DNA of 64,000 nt, from assembly GCA_018266915.1 (NCBI GenBank), contig JAFDZM010000030.1:102409-166408 (forward strand), in the 5' to 3' direction. This DNA is from Bacteroidota bacterium (lineage in GTDB: Bacteria; Bacteroidota; Bacteroidia; Sphingobacteriales; Sphingobacteriaceae). Under the pieces are notes generated by a model that was given only the letters and a program-made list of their open reading frames with translations, searched no databases and was not told the DNA's origin. Each line of letters starts with the position of its first letter. The stretch's first letter is position 1. The translations under genes were made by a program, and so were the position numbers. Below, piece after piece: positions 1-8,702 of the stretch.

Positions 1-128
1 GTGGTAAAGGTGTATGGGGACAAGTTCCGATGGCACCACATCCTAATATTAGCCAGGCCGATGCCAATAAAATGATAAAATATATTCTTACCTTAAATAC
101 TAAGAATCCATCGACGAGTACAAAATAG
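1..128 (+). CDS. Class I cytochrome c, C-terminal fragment
   Basis: The reading frame is open from base 3 and stops at TAG 126-128; the start and heme-binding CxxCH lie outside the window. The 41 visible residues read GVWGQVPMAPHP, then a helix ending KMIKYILTLN. This is the usual end of a small class I (c551/c552-like) cytochrome c, where the Met of PMAPHP is the axial heme ligand and the last helix packs on the fold. It would be a periplasmic electron carrier, or a cytochrome domain at the end of a larger dehydrogenase. The next gene begins 58 bases downstream on the same strand, so it may be the upstream member of the operon that follows. Confidence 0.75.
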   Translation, partial: GKGVWGQVPMAPHPNISQADANKMIKYILTLNTKNPSTSTK

Positions 129-186
129 TTTATACCTCAAATAAGAAAAACAAAACACTTTATACGATCACTAAACTTAAAACAAC

Positions 187-648
187 ATGGAAAAAAGAAG
201 ATCTGTTCTGAAAAAAATGCTGGCTTCAATTGCCGGGCTGTCAGTTCTCGGAATAAGCAAAGATGCCGTAGCAGCACCTGCCGATGAAAAAGTAGTGAAC
301 AATGTAACAACGTTCCAGGATGTGCCGCTATTTTCAGGCTCAACCAAATTGGGCAACCTTGTTTTCGTTGCCGGAAAAGGCGCCCATGTTGAACCTTTTG
401 AGATCAAAGCTCACACCGAGATCGTACTGAAAGAACTTGAAAAAGAACTAATAAAAGCAGGCTCTTCAATGGAGAAAGTGCTTAAAGTAAGCGTTTTCCT
501 GAATGATATTGCCGATTATCAGGGCATGAACGAAGTTTACAAAGGCCGTTTCGGTAAAAACCCTCCTGTTCGTACCACAGTTGCAGTAGCCAAAGGCGGC
601 GTACCGGGCAACTCACTGGTTGAAATGGATTGCATGGCTTATATTTAA
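187..648 (+). CDS. Exported RidA/YjgF-family enamine/imine deaminase
   Basis: RidA proteins hydrolyse reactive enamine/imine intermediates, such as 2-aminoacrylate, released by PLP enzymes. After a leader of about 35 residues the protein has the RidA core, with the conserved Arg in PVRTTV (R129) and the acidic residue in VEMDC (E146), the positions that bind the substrate carboxylate in this family. The leader starts MEKRRSVLKK, a twin-arginine-like motif, followed by a hydrophobic stretch and AVAAP, so export to the periplasm is likely. RidA proteins are normally cytosolic, so this is notable. It lies 12 bases before a PLP-dependent enzyme that also has an RR leader, which suggests it clears that enzyme's intermediate. 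Confidence 0.85.
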   Translation: MEKRRSVLKKMLASIAGLSVLGISKDAVAAPADEKVVNNVTTFQDVPLFSGSTKLGNLVFVAGKGAHVEPFEIKAHTEIVLKELEKELIKAGSSMEKVLKVSVFLNDIADYQGMNEVYKGRFGKNPPVRTTVAVAKGGVPGNSLVEMDCMAYI

Positions 649-660
649 CAGACCGATAAA

Positions 661-1875
661 ATGAAACGCAGAGACATATTAAAAGGCCTTACCATTTTAC
701 CATTATCAACAGGTTTGGTAAGCAAGGCATCCGCTATAGGCCTTACCAATACCCCTCCTACTCCCAAAAAGCAAGAACGCGATCTTTTTAAAGAACTTGG
801 CGTTACGCCGGTAATCAACGCATCGGTGACCATGACTTTTCTATCTGGCTCACTAATGCTGCCTGAAGTGCTGGAGGCAATCAATTCTACCTCGCACGAC
901 TTCGCCAACATGTATGAGCTACAAGACAAAGTAGGCGCAAAAATTGCCGAGATGCTTCATGTTGAATCAGCAATGGTTACTTCAGGTGCGGCATGTGCTA
1001 TTTTGTTGAGCACAGCAGCTGCCATTACCGGAACAGATCATGAGAAGATAAAACTACTGCCTAATCTACCAGGCCCACGCCCGGAAGTGATCATGCAGAA
1101 ATCGCACAGGTACCTGTTTGATCAGGCAGTGACCACAACCGGAGCTAAAATCATCGAGGTTGAGGGCAATGATGAGATGGATAAAGCTTTCAATGAAAGA
1201 ACGGTAATGGCTTTGTTCTTCAACGCTGCGGGAAAACACAGTGTTACTCATGAGGACTTTGTCGGGATAGCAAAAAAACACAACATCCCTACTTTACTGG
1301 ATGCTGCAGCCGATGTACCGCCCGTTGAAAACCTATTCAAATATCAGAAGATAGGTTTCGACCTGGTTACTTTTTCAGGTGGTAAAATGATTCGCGGACC
1401 GCAGAGTGCAGGTTTATTATTTGGTCGTAAAGATTTGATCACAGCTGCGAGGCTAAACCATAGTCCAAATGAAGCACCGATTGGTCGCCCGATGAAGGTG
1501 AATAAGGAAGAAATGTTCGGCATGTATGCTGCATTGAAGGCTTATTTGGAAAGAGATCATAAAAAAGAATGGCAGGATTGGCTTGATCGCGCAAAACATA
1601 TCGGCACACAACTGGAAGCGGTTCGGTCAGTAAAAACCGAAACAGTTGTTGATCCGGGACCAGCAAATGCGTTCCCAAGCCTTAAAGTAACCTGGGATGA
1701 AAGCAAGATCAAGATCAAACCTGAACAGGTTGTTGCTGCATTAAAGAATGGAACACCAAGTATTGTTGCTAATGGAGGCAAGGATCATCTCACCGTCGGT
1801 GTAGTGCTTTTACGTCCTGACCAGGTGGATATCGTAGCCGGAAGGGTAAAATCCATATTGCAGCAGGCTGTATAA
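661..1875 (+). CDS. Exported SelA-like PLP-dependent enzyme (DgaE/ammonia-lyase type)
   Basis: A fold-type I PLP enzyme of 404 residues, related to SelA-like proteins such as D-glucosaminate-6-phosphate ammonia lyase (EF_0838-like). The Schiff-base lysine is expected in FSGGKMIRGPQ (K242), with the cofactor-binding aspartate in LLDAAAD (D214). The N-terminus MKRRDILKG is followed by a hydrophobic segment to about residue 26, so Tat export of the folded, PLP-loaded enzyme is plausible. This family usually eliminates ammonia from an amino acid or amino sugar acid to give a 2-oxo acid. Its neighbours are RidA upstream and an amidohydrolase and RraA downstream. The substrate is unknown; family membership is firm, the reaction is inferred. 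Confidence 0.82.
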   Translation: MKRRDILKGLTILPLSTGLVSKASAIGLTNTPPTPKKQERDLFKELGVTPVINASVTMTFLSGSLMLPEVLEAINSTSHDFANMYELQDKVGAKIAEMLHVESAMVTSGAACAILLSTAAAITGTDHEKIKLLPNLPGPRPEVIMQKSHRYLFDQAVTTTGAKIIEVEGNDEMDKAFNERTVMALFFNAAGKHSVTHEDFVGIAKKHNIPTLLDAAADVPPVENLFKYQKIGFDLVTFSGGKMIRGPQSAGLLFGRKDLITAARLNHSPNEAPIGRPMKVNKEEMFGMYAALKAYLERDHKKEWQDWLDRAKHIGTQLEAVRSVKTETVVDPGPANAFPSLKVTWDESKIKIKPEQVVAALKNGTPSIVANGGKDHLTVGVVLLRPDQVDIVAGRVKSILQQAV

Positions 1876-1935
1876 ATTTACGGCCCTGCCAATGGGCCAA
1901 TTATAAACCTATTTATTGTAATTATTTGCTAAAAG

Positions 1936-3225
1936 ATGCAAAAGCGCTTCTTAATATTTATTCTGTTTTGTTTATTCAGCCGGTTATCTATTGCCCAGTC
2001 CTATGACATCGTGATCAAAAATGGGCATGTGATAGATCCTAAAAATAATATCGATGCGGTGATGGATGTCGCCATAAGCGATGGTAAAATAGCTGCTGTC
2101 TCAAAAGACATCGATGCTAAGCAAGCTACACAGGTAGTGGATGCCAAAGGCATGTACGTTGTACCGGGATTGATCGATATTCACACGCATGATTTTTATG
2201 GCACCGAGCCAGATCACCAATATGAGAACGGTAATCTGGGCATTGCTCCTGACGGTTTTACTTTCAGAAACGGAGTAACAACCGTTGTGGATGCTGGCAG
2301 CTCAGGCTGGAGGACTTTTCCAACTTTTAAATCACAAACTATTGACGCTTCAAAAACACGGGTATTAGCATTCCTGAACATCGTGGGCGAAGGTATGCGA
2401 AGCGGTTACGAGCAGAATGAGAACGACATGGATCCTAAGATGACCGCGCTGGTAGCCAAAAGATACAAGGACATTATTGTTGGTATTAAACTGGCACACT
2501 ATGAAGGTCACGACTGGACACCAGCCGACCGCGCTGTTGAGGCCGGAACATTGGCAGGCGGAATTCCGGCGATGATCGACTTTGGAGGAAGCAACCCGCC
2601 GTTGTCTATCGAAGAGTTATTTTTAAAGCACCTCCGGCCCGGAGACATTTTTACCCATTGTTTCGGGCAATTGGGCAGCAGGGAATACATTGTAGATCTG
2701 CAAACCAACAAGGTAAAAACATTTGTGTATGAAGCCCGGAAGCGGGGGATCATTTTTGACGTGGGTTACGGAGGTATCAGCTTTGCCTATTCCCAGGCCA
2801 TACCTGCTGCAAAAGAAGGATTTTTCCCCAATTCCATCAGCACAGATATTCATGTCGGCAGCATGAATGACGCCATGAAGGATATGCTTACCTGTATGAC
2901 TAAATTTTTGGCTATAGGTATGCCTTTGCATGATGTTATAGAGGCCAGTACATCAAATCCTGCTAAGGAAATAAAACATGAGGAACTGGGGAACCTATCT
3001 GTAAGCTCGGGTGCAGATGTGGCTATATTGGATATGGTTAAAGGTAAATTTGGCTTATTTGATTATACCGGTTACAAAGTAGAAACCGACAAAAAACTGC
3101 AATGTGAAATGACCATCAGGGCAGGTAAAATAGTATACGACCTGAACGGCATAGCCAACCCTATCTATCCGCCTAAAAAAGTAGCGCAGAGCAAACAGGA
3201 CGCATCAAAGGGACAAACCCATTAA
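1936..3225 (+). CDS. Secreted amidohydrolase/deacetylase-family metallohydrolase
   Basis: A dihydroorotase-like amidohydrolase of the EF_0837/AHA_3915 type, 429 residues. Metal ligands visible in order are HTHD (H83, H85), a probable carboxylated lysine in GIKLAHYEG (K185), H241 in FTHCFG, H306 and D304 in STDIHVG. The first 20 residues form a Sec signal peptide ending SIAQS. The family hydrolyses cyclic or linear amides, or N-acyl groups. In Enterococcus the same two families (amidohydrolase and SelA-like enzyme) are also adjacent, so the pairing is conserved. It probably generates the free amino compound used by the PLP enzyme upstream. Exact substrate unknown. Confidence 0.85.
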   Translation: MQKRFLIFILFCLFSRLSIAQSYDIVIKNGHVIDPKNNIDAVMDVAISDGKIAAVSKDIDAKQATQVVDAKGMYVVPGLIDIHTHDFYGTEPDHQYENGNLGIAPDGFTFRNGVTTVVDAGSSGWRTFPTFKSQTIDASKTRVLAFLNIVGEGMRSGYEQNENDMDPKMTALVAKRYKDIIVGIKLAHYEGHDWTPADRAVEAGTLAGGIPAMIDFGGSNPPLSIEELFLKHLRPGDIFTHCFGQLGSREYIVDLQTNKVKTFVYEARKRGIIFDVGYGGISFAYSQAIPAAKEGFFPNSISTDIHVGSMNDAMKDMLTCMTKFLAIGMPLHDVIEASTSNPAKEIKHEELGNLSVSSGADVAILDMVKGKFGLFDYTGYKVETDKKLQCEMTIRAGKIVYDLNGIANPIYPPKKVAQSKQDASKGQTH

Positions 3226-3235
3226 TTTAAAATCA

Positions 3236-4165
3236 ATGAAATATTATAAACTACTGCTTTTAGCATTAATTGTAAATATTGGAAGTCAGCTTAAGGTCAG
3301 TGCGCAAACTATTTCAAGGGATGAGCTGATCTTTTACACCTCCGAATGGAAAGGTGAACGCTTTGCCGACGGAAGGCCAAAAATTCCGGATGCGTTGATC
3401 GAAAGGGCGAAAAATATCAGCATAGAAGATGCCTGGACTGTTTTACGAAATGAAGGCTATTTTAATCAGTTTGAAAGTGGCTGGAAATTAGTGAACGATA
3501 CCATTCCGGTTGTAGGCCGCGTGGTAACTGCCATGTATATGCCAAGCCGACCGGATGTAGAGAAGGCCATCAAGGAACGAGGCGCTAAACAAGGCAGGAA
3601 AGGCAATACCAATTCATGGCCGATAGATCAATTGGTTAAGGGCGATGTTTATGTAGCCGATGGCTTCGGGAAAATACGCGGTGGGACTTTGATAGGTGAC
3701 AACCTAGGCAACTCCATATTCAACAAATCCGGCAATGGGGTCATTTTTGAAGGCTCGGCGCGAGATTTACAGGGTCTAAGAGAAATAAAGGGATTCAATG
3801 CTTTTGTGCGCGATTTTGATCCCTCCTATCTGGAAGAAATGGTATTAATGGGACTTAATACGCCTATTCGCATCGGTCATGCCATCGTATTACCGGGCGA
3901 TTTGGTAATAGCCCAAAAGGAGGGTGTGCTTTTTATTCCGGCGCATCTTGCTGAGAAAGTTGTTGCCATATCAGAGTTTGTTGCTTTGCGTGATGATTTC
4001 AGTCATGCTATGCTTAAAGCAGGCACATTCTCGACCGGCGAAATTGACAGCGAGTGGAGCAACAAGATCAGGGAAGCCTTTTTAAAATGGCTGGATGAAA
4101 ATCCGAAGAAAGGAAAAATGACCCGGTCACAATTGGATTCGTTTATGGAAAAACGTACCTGGTAA
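3236..4165 (+). CDS. Secreted RraA-family protein (HMG/CHA aldolase-like)
   Basis: RraA-fold protein of 309 residues. The family includes 4-hydroxy-4-methyl-2-oxoglutarate/4-carboxy-4-hydroxy-2-oxoadipate aldolases, oxaloacetate decarboxylases and the RNase E inhibitor RraA. Visible family features are DVYVADGFGKIRGG, GDNLGNSIF and the R176-D177 pair in EGSARDLQGL, which in the aldolases contact substrate and the divalent metal. A signal peptide covers about 24 residues and ends VSAQT, so it acts outside the cytoplasm, ruling out an RNase E role. Compared with plain RraA it has an extra N-terminal region after the signal and a longer C-terminus. It starts 11 bases after the amidohydrolase stop. 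In this operon an aldolase acting on a 2-oxo acid fits best. Confidence 0.82.
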   Translation: MKYYKLLLLALIVNIGSQLKVSAQTISRDELIFYTSEWKGERFADGRPKIPDALIERAKNISIEDAWTVLRNEGYFNQFESGWKLVNDTIPVVGRVVTAMYMPSRPDVEKAIKERGAKQGRKGNTNSWPIDQLVKGDVYVADGFGKIRGGTLIGDNLGNSIFNKSGNGVIFEGSARDLQGLREIKGFNAFVRDFDPSYLEEMVLMGLNTPIRIGHAIVLPGDLVIAQKEGVLFIPAHLAEKVVAISEFVALRDDFSHAMLKAGTFSTGEIDSEWSNKIREAFLKWLDENPKKGKMTRSQLDSFMEKRTW

Positions 4166-4190
4166 CCAATCACAACCTAAATTTAAGCAA

Positions 4191-5279
4191 TTGAAAAACA
4201 GCAATATTTATAAAATCTTAGGCGGCATTGCTGCGCTGTGCCTGCTTTTGGCGCTATGGCGCACTGTTCAGTACGGCATTGCCCAAGCAGGGTACCTTAT
4301 TATCGCATTCTTTATAATTCTCGCTATTGCTTGTCGTGGATCAGCAGTTCTCAAAGGCTTTTCATATACGCTGACCATTTTCTCAGCAGTAACCACAGCA
4401 TTATATTTTCCGCAATATTTTGTACAGGTGAATGGCTTTAAACTCGCTACACTAATCACACCGCTGCTGCAAATTATTATGTTTGGTATGGGTACCTCTA
4501 TGGGTTTGAATGATTTTGCAGGTGTGATTAAAATGCCCAAAGGTGTATTTATTGGTGTGGGCAGCCATTTTATTATTATGCCACTGTTAGGTTTTACATT
4601 AGCTAAATTAAGTCACTTCCCTCCTGAAATTGCTGCTGGTATAATATTGGTGGGCTGCTCACCAAATGGGATGGCTTCGAATGTAATGTCCTACCTGGCA
4701 AAGGCTAACCTGGCTTTATCAATCACCATAACTGCCGTTTCAACTTCGCTGGCTCCATTTATAACTCCTTTATTGATGAAGCTACTTGGCGGTGAATTTA
4801 TCAAGATCGATGCAATGGCCATGATGTGGGATATCATCAAGATAGTGATCATTCCTATCGGCGCTGGCATTATTTTCAATAAGTATTTGCTCAAACGTGC
4901 TTCATGGCTGGAAAAATTGATGCCGCTGGTGTCCATGTTCGGTATAGCGTTCATCATCGTTATCATTACAGCTGCCGGCAGGGATAGCCTGCTTAATATT
5001 GGCGGAATGCTGGTTTTATTGGTGCTTGTTCATAACCTGCTTGGATACACATTCGGCTATTGGGCAGGGCGGTTATTCAAAATGTCTGAGCGCGATTGCC
5101 GTACCATGGCCATAGAAGTAGGTATGCAAAATGCAGGACTTGCATCTGGCTTAGCAAAAGCGATGGGAAAAATTGCAACTGTTGGCCTCGCTCCTGCCGT
5201 ATTCGGCCCGATGATGAATACCACCGGATCATTACTCGCCAATTACTGGCACCGCAAACCACTCAGGGAAAAAGAATAA
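4191..5279 (+). CDS. Bile acid:sodium symporter (BASS) family transporter
   Basis: A 362-residue polytopic inner-membrane protein with nine to ten hydrophobic helices and the BASS-type pattern GCSPNGMASNVMSYLAKAN, followed by GMQNAGLASGLA late in the sequence, the paired crossover regions that bind sodium. BASS proteins couple sodium to uptake of organic anions, including bile acids and 2-oxo acids such as pyruvate. The start is TTG at 4191, giving MKNSNIYKI; no better ATG lies nearby. As the last gene of an operon of exported enzymes it most likely imports the product, or the substrate, of that pathway. A strong hairpin follows at 5309-5347. Confidence 0.85.
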   Translation: MKNSNIYKILGGIAALCLLLALWRTVQYGIAQAGYLIIAFFIILAIACRGSAVLKGFSYTLTIFSAVTTALYFPQYFVQVNGFKLATLITPLLQIIMFGMGTSMGLNDFAGVIKMPKGVFIGVGSHFIIMPLLGFTLAKLSHFPPEIAAGIILVGCSPNGMASNVMSYLAKANLALSITITAVSTSLAPFITPLLMKLLGGEFIKIDAMAMMWDIIKIVIIPIGAGIIFNKYLLKRASWLEKLMPLVSMFGIAFIIVIITAAGRDSLLNIGGMLVLLVLVHNLLGYTFGYWAGRLFKMSERDCRTMAIEVGMQNAGLASGLAKAMGKIATVGLAPAVFGPMMNTTGSLLANYWHRKPLREKE

Positions 5280-5308
5280 ACCACTTTCAGTTTAAAGGTT
5301 TGTACGAA

Positions 5309-5347
5309 CAACAAAAGCTCCGGCATAAAAAACCGGAACTTTTGTTG
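5309..5347. terminator. Bidirectional terminator hairpin
   Basis: The arms CAACAAAAGCTCCGG (5309-5323) and CCGGAACTTTTGTTG (5333-5347) pair over 15 positions with one mismatch, around a nine-base A-rich loop. It sits between the convergent BASS transporter and SDR genes; the outer A and T tracts suit termination from either side. Confidence 0.8.
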
Positions 5348-5380
5348 AATATATGGATTAAAAAAAGCGCAGAATAACAA

Positions 5381-6235
5381 TTATAAGTCAGTTGAGCAGG
5401 TCACCTCACCCATCTCACGGATATTGCTATGCAGAGTATCCAGTCTTGTTAATACACGATTATAGGCATCGCCTCCCAATAGCAAATGTACAGGTGCATT
5501 CTCTTGTCCTGCTACTTTTATAATTGCTGCTGCTGCTTTTTCAGGGTCACCTGGCTGTTGGCCGTCTCTCTTCATATATTGTCTGCGGGCTTCTGTAATA
5601 TCCTTATAGTCTTCAATTGTGTTTTGTGCAACTGCTATGGATTCACCATTCAGGAAATTGGTGCGAAATGCCCCAGGCGATACACAGGTTACCTTAACTC
5701 CTAAATGTTTTACATCTTCTGCCAATACTTCGCTCAGCGTAATTACTGCAGATTTGGCCGCACAATAAATTGACCAGCCCATGCCCGGAGCAAAACCGCC
5801 TGAAGAAGATATATTGATGATATGCCCGGAGCGTTGGTCGCGTAAATAAGGCATCACATTTCTTACTACATTCAGGGTGGCAAATACGTTGACGTCAAAT
5901 GCCTGGCGGGTTTCGCCATCAGTTAGTTCTTCAATAGTTCCTCCGATGCCGTAACCTGCGTTGTTGATTACTATATCAATCCGGCCAAATTCTTCATAGG
6001 TATGCTGAAGTGCGAGCGACACGCTGCTCTCATTAGCCAGATCGACCTGCAATGGTAAAAAATTCTTTTCATCACGGTTTACGGCTTTGGCCAATGCTTC
6101 CTTATCACGGGAAGTAGCAGCCACAAAATGACCGGCGCAAAGCAACTGTTTCACAATACTTAGCCCGAAACCCTTTGATGCACCGGTGATGAACCACACT
6201 TTTTTCTTACTGTCTGTTTCTGTCCTTGTCTTCAT
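5381..6235 (-). CDS. SDR-family NAD(P)-dependent oxidoreductase
   Basis: Classical short-chain dehydrogenase/reductase of 284 residues. The cofactor motif is TGASKGFG near the N-terminus, the NNAG motif follows in VINNAGYGIGG, and the catalytic residues are Ser in NISSSGG and Tyr/Lys in YCAAK. TSRD after the second strand suggests NADP(H) preference. Such proteins are usually cytosolic, with substrates that cannot be read from sequence. An AraC-type regulator lies upstream on the same strand, 65 bases away, and may control it. Confidence 0.88.
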   Translation of the reverse strand: MKTRTETDSKKKVWFITGASKGFGLSIVKQLLCAGHFVAATSRDKEALAKAVNRDEKNFLPLQVDLANESSVSLALQHTYEEFGRIDIVINNAGYGIGGTIEELTDGETRQAFDVNVFATLNVVRNVMPYLRDQRSGHIINISSSGGFAPGMGWSIYCAAKSAVITLSEVLAEDVKHLGVKVTCVSPGAFRTNFLNGESIAVAQNTIEDYKDITEARRQYMKRDGQQPGDPEKAAAAIIKVAGQENAPVHLLLGGDAYNRVLTRLDTLHSNIREMGEVTCSTDL

Positions 6236-6300
6236 AAGAACAAAATTAAATCAGAAGCAAGGGCAAAGCATTACATTATTCAAACCAATGGTTACAAAAT

Positions 6301-7200
6301 TCAAACATTCCTAAAAGAAGTAGGCGTTACCTGCGTTTGTTTTTTAAAAAAATTATTGAAGTGGGTGGGCTCCTCAAAGCCCAGGCAATAACCAATCTCG
6401 GATATGTTCCAGTCGGTTTGCTTTAGCAAAACTTTTGCCTCTCGCAGCAGACGTTCGGCAATATGATCGGTAGTGGTTTTACCGGTTGTCTCACGTATCG
6501 CTCTGTTTAAATGGTTTACATGGACGGAAAGCCGCTGCGCAAAATCATTTGCTGACCGCATAGTAAAGCGTTGCGATAGGGCTTCTATAGGAAACTGGCG
6601 TTCAAGCAATTCAGTAAACACAGAGGTTATTCTCGATTTAGCATCAATGTGTTTGTAGAGATTTTCTGATGGCTTGGTTTTGAGGGCGTAATAGGCTAAT
6701 TCGGCAATATAGTTCTTAATTAACTCATATTTGAAATCAAAGTCGGAGTTTAATTCATCAAGCATCTTCATAAATAGCGTAGCCACATAATCTTCCTGCT
6801 CTTCATTAAGTGCATAGATAGGCTTTCCTCCTATTGCAAAAACGGGCAAATCACTTAGCCCGCCCCTAAATCGCCCCGCAAAGAACTCATCCGTAAATAT
6901 GCAAAAGAAGCCTGAACGATGATCCACAAGCGACTCAAAAGTATAAGGCACCTGGGGGTTGAAGAACATCAATGATGTGCCTTTCAGTTGGATACTCCGG
7001 TCGGCATAATGCAATATCCCCTCGCCACGCGTCAAACTGATCTTGTAATAACTGCGGCGCCTGTAGGTCATTTGCTTACCCGTAGGTACCGTATAGTTGT
7101 CCATTTTAAACACGTTAAAGTGCCCGATGTTCTGCTGGACATTATCCGGCATCCAGTCGAATTTGTTCTTGTAAAAATCCTCTATCGTCTCTACTACCAT
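6301..7200 (-). CDS. AraC-family transcriptional regulator
   Basis: N-terminal cupin-like sensing region (about residues 30-170, including YRRRSYYKISLTRGEG) and a C-terminal double helix-turn-helix of the AraC/XylS type, ending SEIGYCLGFEEPTHFNNFFKKQTQVTP. I place the start at ATG 7200 (MVVETIEDF), not at an in-frame ATG 27 bases upstream, because the family's conserved sequence begins there. It is divergent from the YhcH-type gene at 7302 and lies just upstream of the SDR on the same strand. The inducer is unknown. Confidence 0.85.
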   Translation of the reverse strand: MVVETIEDFYKNKFDWMPDNVQQNIGHFNVFKMDNYTVPTGKQMTYRRRSYYKISLTRGEGILHYADRSIQLKGTSLMFFNPQVPYTFESLVDHRSGFFCIFTDEFFAGRFRGGLSDLPVFAIGGKPIYALNEEQEDYVATLFMKMLDELNSDFDFKYELIKNYIAELAYYALKTKPSENLYKHIDAKSRITSVFTELLERQFPIEALSQRFTMRSANDFAQRLSVHVNHLNRAIRETTGKTTTDHIAERLLREAKVLLKQTDWNISEIGYCLGFEEPTHFNNFFKKQTQVTPTSFRNV

Positions 7201-7240
7201 ACAAACAAAATTACAAAATTCAAACAAATAGACAAAAAAC

Positions 7241-7260
7241 TATGTCATCTTAACGACATA
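7241..7260. promoter_or_regulatory. Inverted repeat between divergent genes, possible operator
   Basis: TATGTC (7241-7246) and GACATA (7255-7260) form a short dyad with an eight-base spacer in the 101-base gap between the AraC gene and the YhcH-type gene. The position suits a regulator site, but the arms are short and a chance match is possible. Confidence 0.3.
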
Positions 7261-7301
7261 ATTTTTTTACACGTATATTGGCATTACCAATTTATTCATC
7301 T

Positions 7302-7907
7302 ATGAAAACCTTAAAAATTATTACTCTATTATTCTTGTTTTTTGCTGCAACAGCAGTCCACGCTCAACCTGATTCTGTTTCAAAAGTTAAAGCTGCCAAT
7401 AAATGGGTAAAAAGCCACGAGTGGGCAAAAGACCTGAAAATAAAGCCTGATCCTTCTATCAATAGCGTAGAGTTTATGAAGCAATACGAGAGCAATAAAG
7501 CATTATGGGATAAGGTTTTTGCATTTTTAGGTGACAGTAAATTGGCTACAATGGCTCCGGGAAAATATCCGATTGACGGTGATAACGCTTATGCCATGAT
7601 CTCCGCAGGTCTGCCAAAAAAGTTAGGGGATGTAAAATGGGAATCGCACAAGAAATATATTGACCTTCATTATGTGATTTCCGGCAAAGTAAAAATAGGG
7701 ATGGCCCCAGTCGCAAAAGCAACAGTTACAGAAGCTTACAGTGAAAGCCGGGACGCTACTAATTATAATGTTGACGGCAAATTTCTTACTGCCACACCAA
7801 AAGAATTCTTCTTATTCTTCCCGCAAGATGCTCACCGCCCGGACATCAAAGTAGATGGAGCCGATAGCTTGAAAAAGCTGGTGATTAAGATTAAGTATAA
7901 AGAATAG
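7302..7907 (+). CDS. Secreted YhcH/YjgK/YiaL-family protein
   Basis: Member of the YhcH/EbgC-type cupin family (DUF386), whose relatives act near sugar catabolism genes; YhcH acts on N-glycolylneuraminate and EbgC is the beta-galactosidase Ebg small subunit. The core is visible from KYPIDGDNAYAMI through WESHKKYIDLHYVISG to FFLFFPQDAHRP, where the conserved His/Glu residues would bind metal. ATG 7302 gives MKTLKIITLLFLFF, a clear signal peptide ending VHAQP. Most relatives are cytosolic, so this is an exported version about 50 residues longer. The precise substrate is unknown. Confidence 0.82.
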   Translation: MKTLKIITLLFLFFAATAVHAQPDSVSKVKAANKWVKSHEWAKDLKIKPDPSINSVEFMKQYESNKALWDKVFAFLGDSKLATMAPGKYPIDGDNAYAMISAGLPKKLGDVKWESHKKYIDLHYVISGKVKIGMAPVAKATVTEAYSESRDATNYNVDGKFLTATPKEFFLFFPQDAHRPDIKVDGADSLKKLVIKIKYKE

Positions 7908-8029
7908 CCTGGCGTGAGGCGATAGGCGCATGGTGTGTCAATCTGCGGAATAGATTTCGTGGAATCCAACCTGGTTAAATATTTGTACTGAAGCACAAAC
8001 CATTCGGGCTCTTTACAGTTTAACCATGT

Positions 8030-8581
8030 ATGGAAACTATCCGATTATCATCTTCGCTTACAGAAGCATTAAACCAGCAAATGACCAACGAGGCGGCTAA
8101 CGCCCAGATATATCTTGCTTACGCCTCGTGGGCAACCGACAAAGGCTACGACGGAATTGCCAATTTCCTCTTTAGGCATGCCAATGAGGAGCGCAACCAC
8201 ATGATGAAAATTTTGGAATACATCCTGAAAAGAGGCGCTAAGGTGAAGGTTACTGAAATACCAGCCCCCGGTCCCGATCCGGTGAATGTAAATGATTGCT
8301 TCGAGAAAATATTCAAATCAGAAGTAGACAACACAAAAAACATTTACAGCATTGTTGATATGAGCATGGAAGAAAGGGATTGGGCCACCTGGAACTTTAT
8401 GCAATGGTTTGTAAAAGAACAAACTGAAGAAGAGACCCTGGCGCTCGATCTTCTATCCAAAATCAAAGTTGCCGGTGGTGCCAAAGCCAATGATGATGCA
8501 TTATATACCCTCGACCGTGATCTTGAAAAGACACCTGACAATGCTAAACTGGCACAGGATGTAAGCGTTGAAAATCCATAA
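8030..8581 (+). CDS. ftnA: Ferritin (non-heme iron storage protein)
   Basis: A 183-residue ferritin of the bacterial FtnA type. The four-helix bundle carries the ferroxidase ligands in NEAANAQIYLAYASWA, FLFRHANEERNHMMK (E-x2-H motif) and KEQTEEETLALDLL. It would oxidise Fe(II) and store the mineral in a 24-mer cage in the cytosol. It is monocistronic, followed by a terminator hairpin at 8603-8634. The upstream 122-base gap should hold its promoter, but I see no convincing iron-regulator palindrome there. Confidence 0.9.
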   Translation: METIRLSSSLTEALNQQMTNEAANAQIYLAYASWATDKGYDGIANFLFRHANEERNHMMKILEYILKRGAKVKVTEIPAPGPDPVNVNDCFEKIFKSEVDNTKNIYSIVDMSMEERDWATWNFMQWFVKEQTEEETLALDLLSKIKVAGGAKANDDALYTLDRDLEKTPDNAKLAQDVSVENP

Positions 8582-8602
8582 TCACTCTCCAATCATAATG
8601 AT

Positions 8603-8634
8603 AAAGCCTGTCTGCAAATGCGGATGGGCTTTTT
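8603..8634 (+). terminator. Rho-independent terminator after ferritin
   Basis: AAAGCC (8603-8608) pairs with GGCTTT, with an inner CTGC/GCGG stem and a trailing T run (8629-8634). It lies 22 bases after the ferritin stop. Confidence 0.65.
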
Positions 8635-8702
8635 GTTTGATATATGAGTTTTTATTAGTTACCTGATATCCTTATATTTAGATAAACTTAAAACGCACCG
8701 TC

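Noticed and set aside
5096..5377. 93-residue plus-strand frame across the BASS gene end and hairpin
   Set aside because: Runs through the symporter's last helices and the terminator in another frame; no independent support.
7908..8029. Iron-regulator box upstream of ferritin
   Set aside because: No convincing palindrome or TTTAGA-type half sites; only a weak AATATTTG promoter-like stretch.
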